DNA of 64,000 nucleotides, taken from Zoroaster sp. YZ-2022 (Eukaryota; Echinodermata; Asteroidea; Forcipulatida; Zoroasteridae). The notes beneath the pieces are model-generated. The model was not told the DNA's origin and did no database searches. It saw only the letters and a program-made list of their open reading frames with translations. Shown in pieces: positions 57,261 to 64,000 of the stretch. Each line of letters opens with the position of its first letter. Within the stretch, counting starts at the first letter, position 1. The DNA lies in NCBI GenBank assembly GCA_029582265.1, contig CM055828.1:34259263-34323262 (forward strand), given 5' to 3'. The position numbers and the translations under genes are program-made.

Positions 57261-57629
57261 ATAATAATAATAATCAGAATGTAGACTTATATAGCGCACG
57301 TATGCACCAAACTGGTGCTCAAGGCGCATTACATTATTACCCCTGCTCATCAGGCTCATAAATCATTCCTGAAACCATCTCAGCTCCCTGGGGAGTATAC
57401 AGCTCAATTGCTGCCATTTCAGCGCTTATGGGCTAATCAAACACAACAATCAACTCTGCCCTCACATGTACCCATTTACTCCTGGGTGGAGAGAAGCAAT
57501 TATGGTAAAGTGACTTGATCAAGGACACAAGTACCCCGGTCGCGGATGGGATTCGAACCCACATTCTGACGACTCAGCCATCAGAACACAAATCCGATGC
57601 ACTAAACCGCTCGACCATGGCACTCCATA
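57261..57629 (-). mobile_element. tRNA-derived SINE, 370 bp
   Basis: The minus strand begins with a tRNA-like head: A-box region TGGTCGAGCGGTTTAGTGC, then B box GGTTCGAATCC inside a perfect GGGTTCGAATCCC. A body of about 230 bases follows, then a tail with GCGCTATATAAGTC and (ATT)n. Internal polymerase III promoter boxes and a short tandem tail are typical of SINEs. The head resembles a tRNA with a long variable arm (Ser/Leu type). It is not a functional tRNA gene. The plus-strand frames over it are not genes. Confidence 0.85.
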
Positions 57630-59036
57630 TGTGGTGCAAGGGCACTGAACTTGTTAGTACGACTGCATTCTACATTAAATATAATATATTTCAAATTAGG
57701 TTCAGTGCACTTGAACTTATACAGGTGATTATACATTGTTGGATAGCCCATGCAGTACGTACGTAAGATGCTTCTTATTCACGTCTTGACAAGAAAGAAA
57801 ACAACATTTGCAAAAAATAACCTGCAAAAGGAGTTAATGTTCAGGGCTAATAACCCAGATTGTTCCAATCACAGAGCACTATTCTCAATGGTGATTCACC
57901 GGTAAATAATCCCTACCGCCATCACTCGATCATTATTAATTTTAACGATGTTTGTGTGGGAAAAAAATCGGCACAGGACGGACTCGATCATAACAACTTA
58001 ACCTTTACTAGATAATTATTATCTCATCAGTCTACTGCGTGGTTTCGGATGCGAATAACACGCCAAATGTTCGTTGATTGTTCCACCATATAAGCCGCGT
58101 GACGGCGGTTGAACTCTTCAAATTAACGTCTAGTCCTTTCTACGACTTCCTCTGGTCAATGGTCTATGGGCAGATCCAAAAAGGCCTACGTACACAACTC
58201 GTAAGGATTAGTTCCGGCAAGTTCAGAACGAAATAAAAGAATGCGGCGAATGGAACAACAAAGTCCAATAATTGTGTACTTTTATTTTCATAATTACAAG
58301 TTACTGAGGCCACGGAAGCAAGAGGGGAGGGGAGGGGAGGGGATGGGAGAGGAGTGGGGTCACAGAGGGCAAATGAGCCACTCCAGTGAAACGAAGATGT
58401 TATCTATACGTGGATGCATAAACGTCTTAACAGTTCAACTTTTTACACGAGTCACTATAGATTTCTATTGCGATGCCCTGCCAGAATGCGAAATAAATCC
58501 ACTACATCAAATTGCAAATGCACCAGCCTCATTTAATCCTCTATTGTCGAACCCTGTGGTCTCATTGTTTGAGAATACCAAAGTTATTGATGCGTGATAG
58601 GGTTCCAATTCGACAATTTAAAACTTTCAGTCCACAAAGGAGAACAAAATAATGGCCCCTCTGTTGTGTGTCCGACATTCCATCCAACGTTCCTTTTATT
58701 AGATCCACAATGGAAGAAAAGAAGAGAAGAACAATAAAACCCGAAACTTCATGGTAAGATATTTTAGTTCCGCAATAAGATATTTTAGTTCCGCTAAACA
58801 CGTTTCGCCCCCAAAAAAGTTAAACAAGGACGCCGTCACTGTTGATTAATGAACTCTGGAGACCAACATCCTAGTGTATAGGCCTTGACCCAAGTGTAAA
58901 AAGTACACGGATTACGGATCGCTTATATATCGCGCGTTCTCAGGTAGTGCCACTTTGAATTACAATTTTAAACAGCCAATTCCTGACACAGAAAACAAGA
59001 GTTTACGAGAATACCGAACTAATTCCGGCCTTCATT
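57630..59036. other. Host non-coding sequence with a G-rich run
   Basis: At 58321-58360 the run GAGGGGAGGGGAGGGGAGGGG has four G tracts and could form a quadruplex. A direct repeat AAGATATTTTAGTTCCGC lies at 58757 and 58777. The frame 58241-58597 spans the G run and shows no domain. Confidence 0.4.
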
Positions 59037-59040
59037 TTAA

Positions 59041-59432
59041 AGGTATGATACATCATTGGTTTTTTTTTTGAAGAATGCATTCATTTCAATCATCTAATTT
59101 TCAAAATACACATCATAAAACTAACCTTTGAAAATTTCATCAAAATCGGTGTCACGTTTTCTTGAAAACAGCGAATAACGGTTTCTAATTTTAGTAGTTA
59201 TTTTGTGCACATGATGCTCATATTGTGTTAATTTCGATTGTTGCAATCGAAATCATCTGTTGCATTTTTGGAGGTCTTCATATACAATTTTCTCGAAGAT
59301 GACGGCATTTAGACGGAAATATTTCTCAGGGCGATTGGTACAAGTATCACCTTTGTAAACATTCAGCTTTCAGATTAAAACTCATTAAACATTATTTTTT
59401 GATCATTACCATAGCTTCCGTATATCATACCT
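59041..59432. mobile_element. MITE with TTAA target, AGGTATGATA ends, 392 bp
   Basis: AGGTATGATA at the left and TATCATACCT at the right form inverted ends, with TTAA immediately outside both (59037-59040, 59433-59436). No coding. TTAA specificity fits piggyBac-derived MITEs. Unrelated in sequence to 51187-51403. Confidence 0.75.
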
Positions 59433-59599
59433 TTAAACGAGCTATTTGTTTACGGTGATTTAGAGGTTTAAAAAAAAAAAAATTTGTTGGACTGGGCGTA
59501 TCGGGCAAACCTTGAAGTGGTTTCGGGAAATTTAACTAAGAATTGCAATTTATATCATGTAATTGAAAATGTATAAATTAAAAAATTGGCGCTTAGGCC

Positions 59600-60310
59600 A
59601 AAAAAATGTCTCTGTTTTTTGTTTTATTTTTTGCTATGAAACGATGTCCAATTGCAGCCAAATTGCTGGATCGATTGGAATTCTGCCGTGCTGTGCTTCA
59701 AACGACTTTTTTCACATAGGGTATGAACGTTTGCTCGATTTGTGAGGCCTCTCTCAGCCACCATACTTTGTATATGTAACATTTGGTCCCCGCGTATCTC
59801 ATGTATCACGTATTTCCCTGTTGGCAAAAAAAAAAGATGGCCGAAAAAAAGCCGCGTCACCGAACCGATTTTGAAGCCGACCGATGACCAGAAAAAGGAG
59901 ATTTTTTAGTGGTTAGTCAGTGGTTGGTACCTAGGAATCTGGATATTAATCACTAACCTTTATTATACTGACTGAGTAGAGATTGGATAGACTGGATGAC
60001 GCTGGTAACATGTTACCATAGGCCAAAAATACTACGTCCAGTTACAGCCAAAATTGCTGAATTCTGCCGTGCTGTGTTTTAAATGATCTTTCCACATAGG
60101 GATGTGAACGTATGCCCGATTTGTGAGGCCTCTCTTAGCCACCATACTTTGTATATAGGAAATGTTGTCTTGTTCTAATAACCGCCTAAACATGTATCAC
60201 GTATTTCACTGGTTGGCAAAAAAAATTAATTAATAAAAAATTACAAAAAAAAGCACGTCATCGCACCTATTTTGAAGCCGACCTATGACCAGAAACAGGA
60301 GACCTTTTTT
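59600..60310 (+). repeat. Dispersed repeat (CAATTGCAGCCAAA family), copies 2 and 3 in tandem
   Basis: 59600-59920 and 60030-60310 share CAATTGCAGCCAAA, GAATTCTGCCGTGCTGTG, TGAGGCCTCTCT.AGCCACC and TTTTGAAGCCGACC. Together with 52860-53020 they form a family of unknown class. Confidence 0.75.
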
Positions 60311-60600
60311 TGGCCATATTCTTCTTTGGATTTCGACTAATTGAGTGAATTGTTAGTCGCGCTGTCGCATCTTGAATGTTGAAACGTGAATACTGATTAG
60401 GAATTAAGTATATTCTTTGAACTAGCCCAACACAGACATAAAATTTGACCATTTCATGACTTACAAGACACAGTCATTGCATCATTTAGTTAGTTCCATA
60501 GACATTTGTACATGTATACATCTAAAAAACATTTTGTCGGGACGTCATGAGGGTCATTGAGTGTGTTCATCAATTAGATGTCTTAGAATCTGTTTTTATT

Positions 60601-63600
60601 AGGTGTTCGAGCGCGCAGCGCGAACACCTATTGTTTTTGTACTGTTTTTTTTTTTTTTTTTTTACTTCTTTTTCTCAGTGGCGACTGTCCGGCAACAAAG
60701 GCATCCTTGCTAAGCATATACAGCCTTCAAACTTAACACATAAACAGAACATATCAAGCAGATATAACCGTTTGCTGTAACGTCATGATTACGTCATCAG
60801 GTGTTAAATTACGCTAAATCAAAATTTATTTAAAACGTTTCAATTACGTTGCATGAAAGAATCAAAGATCGTGTAGCGCCGCAAGGCGCAATATCAGGCG
60901 CTTCACGATCTTTGGTTACAATGGAGGTACATGTACAATCGATATCGACGCTGTTTGCGTGTGTGGTGCCCATGGCTCAGACGTCATTTTTTAGACTCGT
61001 AATTGGAGTTTTGACCCAATACTTGGATTCCGTGAAAGAATGGATAGCCAACACAGTCGTAAAGGGTAGGTATCTTGAAGTTAGTTTTTAAGAGGATTTC
61101 CTGTATTTATCTTCGTGTTTTTATACAAGAAAAGCCATTTTTTAAGCGTCGGTTGGCTGGCCATTCGTCGTTGCATTGTGCCTGTTTAACTAACGAGTAA
61201 CGTTAGTTACGTGAACATACTTTGGACAGTAAACAACTCGCCCCTTTTCTAACAAAATATGAACAGATGTCACCAAAATGTATTTAGAATATAAATAAGG
61301 ATAGGAAAATTCAGTTGTTAAGGTTATGGCAATTTTTCAGTAGAAACTTTATGCCATATTTTGTAATTTTTGTTTTCTCCAAAAATCTTCAGTTTGTGCA
61401 CAAATTAAATAAGTAGCCTAGTGTTGTAGTGATTGTTTACTGCACTTTTCCTTAATTTGTTACCCTTCTCAGATACAAATCAACTTACATAGACAATTAT
61501 TTCACAGGAAAAATGCACAATATTCATGACACAATACATGTACTTGTAGGTCCTGCTCCCTGAGGCCTCTCTCAGACATCTCTCACAATCACATGAAACT
61601 ATATGAGTATATGAGACTCAGCAATTTCCTTAAATACCTTTCTCTTTTGATGTGAGTTTCGTGCGAGAACATTTCTTTAATTTATTACACATTGTCAAGA
61701 ATAATTGTGTGCAATTTTGAAAACAAACCAATGCCCTTTTCAATTTCAATGGTCCAGCTACTCCAAAAGTATACACTATTTTCCCCATTCACATAAATTA
61801 GAACTTATCTGAATTTTCAAATACTTTATTCTTGGTCCATGTACTTATAAAACCTTCCTATTATTTACAGCATGTTCACTGTGACATATTATTTTCACAT
61901 AAATTAGAACTTCTCTGAAATTTCTCTGCAATGATAGACCAAAGAATTTAAAAAAAAAAGATTTAAAAAACAAACACAAATGTGTTGGTTCATCACCAGT
62001 GGCAGTACATGCCATCACCAAGAACTTGGGGGGAGGGGGCAGACATTTTATTCTAAAATTACCGATTCCAATGACACTAAATCGTACATACAGAGCGTAC
62101 ATTTATTATAAATGCAGATTGATTCTGTTTTCTTATCAACAAAGGATCATGGTTGGGTTCATTTACACTGAAGTCATTTCACTTATTACATGTGTAAGAC
62201 CATGTACACTCATTTCTAGATTGTTTACAAGTAGGTTAAACAGGTCAACAAAGTGGTTTCAATTGTGGGGGAGGGAAGTGTGTAACCACAAAAGTCAAGT
62301 TATGAAACCCAACAGACAGTTAAAATAAATATGTATTTCATTGCTTTATTAGCAATTTACAAGCATCCATACAACTCTTTGATTATTTCAATGTCTAACA
62401 ATTTATGTACAAAATGGCATCTGATCTTTACAGACATTTTGCCAATCATGTGTACAACCTTGAAAAGTTAAAAATCAATGTATAATTTGTTTTCAAATTT
62501 TATAAATAACTTTTTAATTATTTGCAGTATAGGTGAAAACAAAGACAGTTTATAAGCATGTCACAATAAGGAGATGCTTGATTACAGTGTCATTACCATT
62601 GTCACTTTATCATTATATTTTTGTTATAAACTTAACCTGAAAATGAAGTAGGCCTATATTATAAATAAAGATTAAATTTATTTTTGTACAAGACTTAATA
62701 CCAAGAGATAAATACCAATGTTGGCTTCATTTAAATCTAAAATTTAAAGGTTTTTCCATAAACAAAGTGAAAAGGGCAACCAATTATCAGATTTGATCCA
62801 GTGGATATAATTACATTTAATTTTGTTTGAATTGGGAATTATTTACTTTTTGACAAAAACTCTTCTGCGGGGGGCAGTGGAAGATGGAAAGCACGGATGC
62901 AAGCTTTCTTCCAACTTTATCATGTAGTAGTTATAAGCTTGTTTTCTAATGAAAGGCTAATTAGCCGAAGGAAAGGAAAGGGGAATATTTATATGGTCTT
63001 CCATGCTTCAGTGTCTTCAGTAACCCCCAACCTCCCAAACAATTTAACACACACTTCCTGCTCTTTGAATTTGCAGCCAAGTTTAATCCAGTTACTATAC
63101 ATGTAGTCCCCTTCTACCCTAAATCAACTTTGTGACTTTATGCCCATAATAACGTTGAATAGGTTGATCTGGCTACCTACAACCCTGGCAAACTATTTTC
63201 ATATGAGTGATTTTACATGTTGATTTATCATCTAGCATGGTTTTTGAAAAGCATGTGTTGGGCTAGTGTCAATATTTAAAATAAAATACTTTGTGTTACA
63301 AGTTAATTTCTAATTTACTGCTTAAATCTCACAACATTTCCAAGTTCTACAGCCAATATCTCAAGAACTAAATGACCTATTAGAAAACAAAAACACAATT
63401 GAATTCCTTACATTAATAGCTTGTAAATTCTTGTGAAATGAGTTACCATAAATGCTTGCCAATGGTCCAATTAGTGGCACACGAAGTAACGATTTTACAA
63501 ATTTTAAAAGGTCATATCTCATAGCTTCAATTTAATGTATAAGTTGACAAATTTGTTATTTTTTCATAATCATGAGGAGGTCATATATGACCTTCAAACC

Positions 63601-63819
63601 ACCTAATGTGACCTTTACTTCCTGTCCAAACAGGAAGTTCAAATTCAACACATTCTAACGCAAAATTGATATGTCTTTTGAATATGAAATTGATATTGTT
63701 ATTATAAAAGATGATAAACCCTTGCACAATATGATATTGACATCATCGATGATAATTTGATTGAACCGGAAGTTGACTCGAACACCGTGTGTTTGTTCTA
63801 ACAAACACTTAAGCTCTAG
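60601..63819 (+). mobile_element. HINE family B, diverged 3.2-kb element with captured core
   Basis: The 5' end AGGTGTTCGAGCGCGCAGC with its inner complement CGAACACCT is followed by a T tract and the family-B leader (TGATTACGTCATCAGG, CAATTACGTTGCATGAAAG). The 3' part (63580-63819) has ACCTTTACTTCCTGTCCAAA, subterminal TCGAACACC, hairpin GTGTTTGTTCTAACAAACAC and CTAG at 63816-63819. From about 60870 to 63480 it carries non-HINE DNA, of which 60945-61880 is shared with unit 5 of the big array. It inserted into a T-rich tract right before an exon. Confidence 0.8.
60920..61065 (+). pseudogene. Exon-like segment captured in the HINE
   Basis: The frame from ATG 60920 reads MEVHVQSISTLFACVVPMAQ and FFRLVIGVLTQYLDSVKEWI and ends at a donor-like AAAGG|GTAGGT. 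In the related unit at 18502-22264 the same region (19250-19300) is shortened, but the donor and the following 0.8 kb are kept. The frame may be a captured exon. No family is recognised. Confidence 0.35.
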
Positions 63820-63842
63820 TTTCCCCTTTTTTTGTTTTACAG

Positions 63843-63982
63843 ACACAACCGTTAGAAGGCTGATACGGAAAGATATCGGTCGCTGCCGGCGGACGTACTT
63901 GAGCGATCCTGCCACCAAGAATCCAAACACAAATGCCAGGGATATTTTCAAGAGAGCGAGAAGACATGAACCTTTGACACAG
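63843..63982 (+). CDS. Host gene, candidate internal exon, unknown product
   Basis: Acceptor CCCCTTTTTTTGTTTTACAG and donor ACACAG|GTGGGT frame 140 bases with one open frame of 46 codons after 2 spare bases: TTVRRLIRKDIGRCRRTYLS, then DPATKNPNTNARDIFKRARR and HEPLTQ. It is very basic. The 2 spare bases complement the 1 left over at 53462, so the two exons can belong to one plus-strand gene with an intron of about 10 kb. The branch site has to lie in the HINE that ends 23 bases upstream. The minus-strand frame 63655-63951 is a shadow. Product unknown. Confidence 0.6.
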
Positions 63983-64000
63983 GTGGGTCAGGCTATTGGG

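Noticed and set aside
57500..57626. Possible tRNA gene on the minus strand
   Set aside because: The B box is perfect and an A-box-like start exists, but a long SINE body and a GCGCTATATAAGTC/(ATT)n tail follow and the acceptor stem does not pair, so this is a SINE head.
62897..63106. 69-codon frame inside the HINE at 60601-63819
   Set aside because: Ordinary composition but no domain, no splice borders and no match to the related HINE unit; not supported.

Overview
This is a stretch of an animal nuclear genome, most likely a marine deuterostome invertebrate (echinoderm or close relative). The reasons are AT-rich non-coding DNA, scattered single exons with GT/AG borders, frequent TAGGCCTA motifs, a tRNA-derived SINE, many MITEs and large rolling-circle transposon arrays. 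Two runs of exactly 500 N (11766-12265 and 41671-42170) mark scaffold gaps, so the window is three joined contigs. Nothing looks bacterial. Most of the DNA is mobile elements and their debris; host coding sequence is sparse.

Left part (1-11765): a decayed, virus-like mobile element with long inverted arms. It carries a broken protein-primed-type family B DNA polymerase on the minus strand (6130 to about 10870), whose N-terminal part lies inside the inverted arms. A second plus-strand small protein has a SAP-like N-terminus and a Cys/His cluster. Minisatellites fill the middle. Later elements interrupt it. A shortened second copy with its flank lies at 27598-33055, with matching 5-bp direct repeats at both ends.

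Middle part (12266-41670): two large arrays of Helentron-associated (HINE-type) elements, recognised by asymmetric terminal inverted repeats and a 3' hairpin followed by CTAG. Family B runs 12713-22264 (five head-to-tail units with about 130-bp internal repeats). Family A runs 33509-41120 (eight units with about 240-bp internal repeats). Between them lie the first coding exon of a monocarboxylate-transporter-like MFS gene (minus strand, 22534-22777), a Harbinger-type deletion derivative holding pieces of both Harbinger proteins, and a large fold-back element with a second Harbinger-like MITE nested in it.

Right part (42171-64000): mainly host DNA with candidate exons, a 1.9-kb pyrimidine-rich minisatellite, and MITEs of the mariner, hAT and TTAA-target types. 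A plus-strand host gene of unknown identity is suggested by three exons with compatible phases (50446-50771, 53173-53462, 63843-63982). The last exon sits 23 bases downstream of a 3.2-kb family-B HINE, which shares about 0.8-0.9 kb of gene-like sequence with the last unit of the family-B array.
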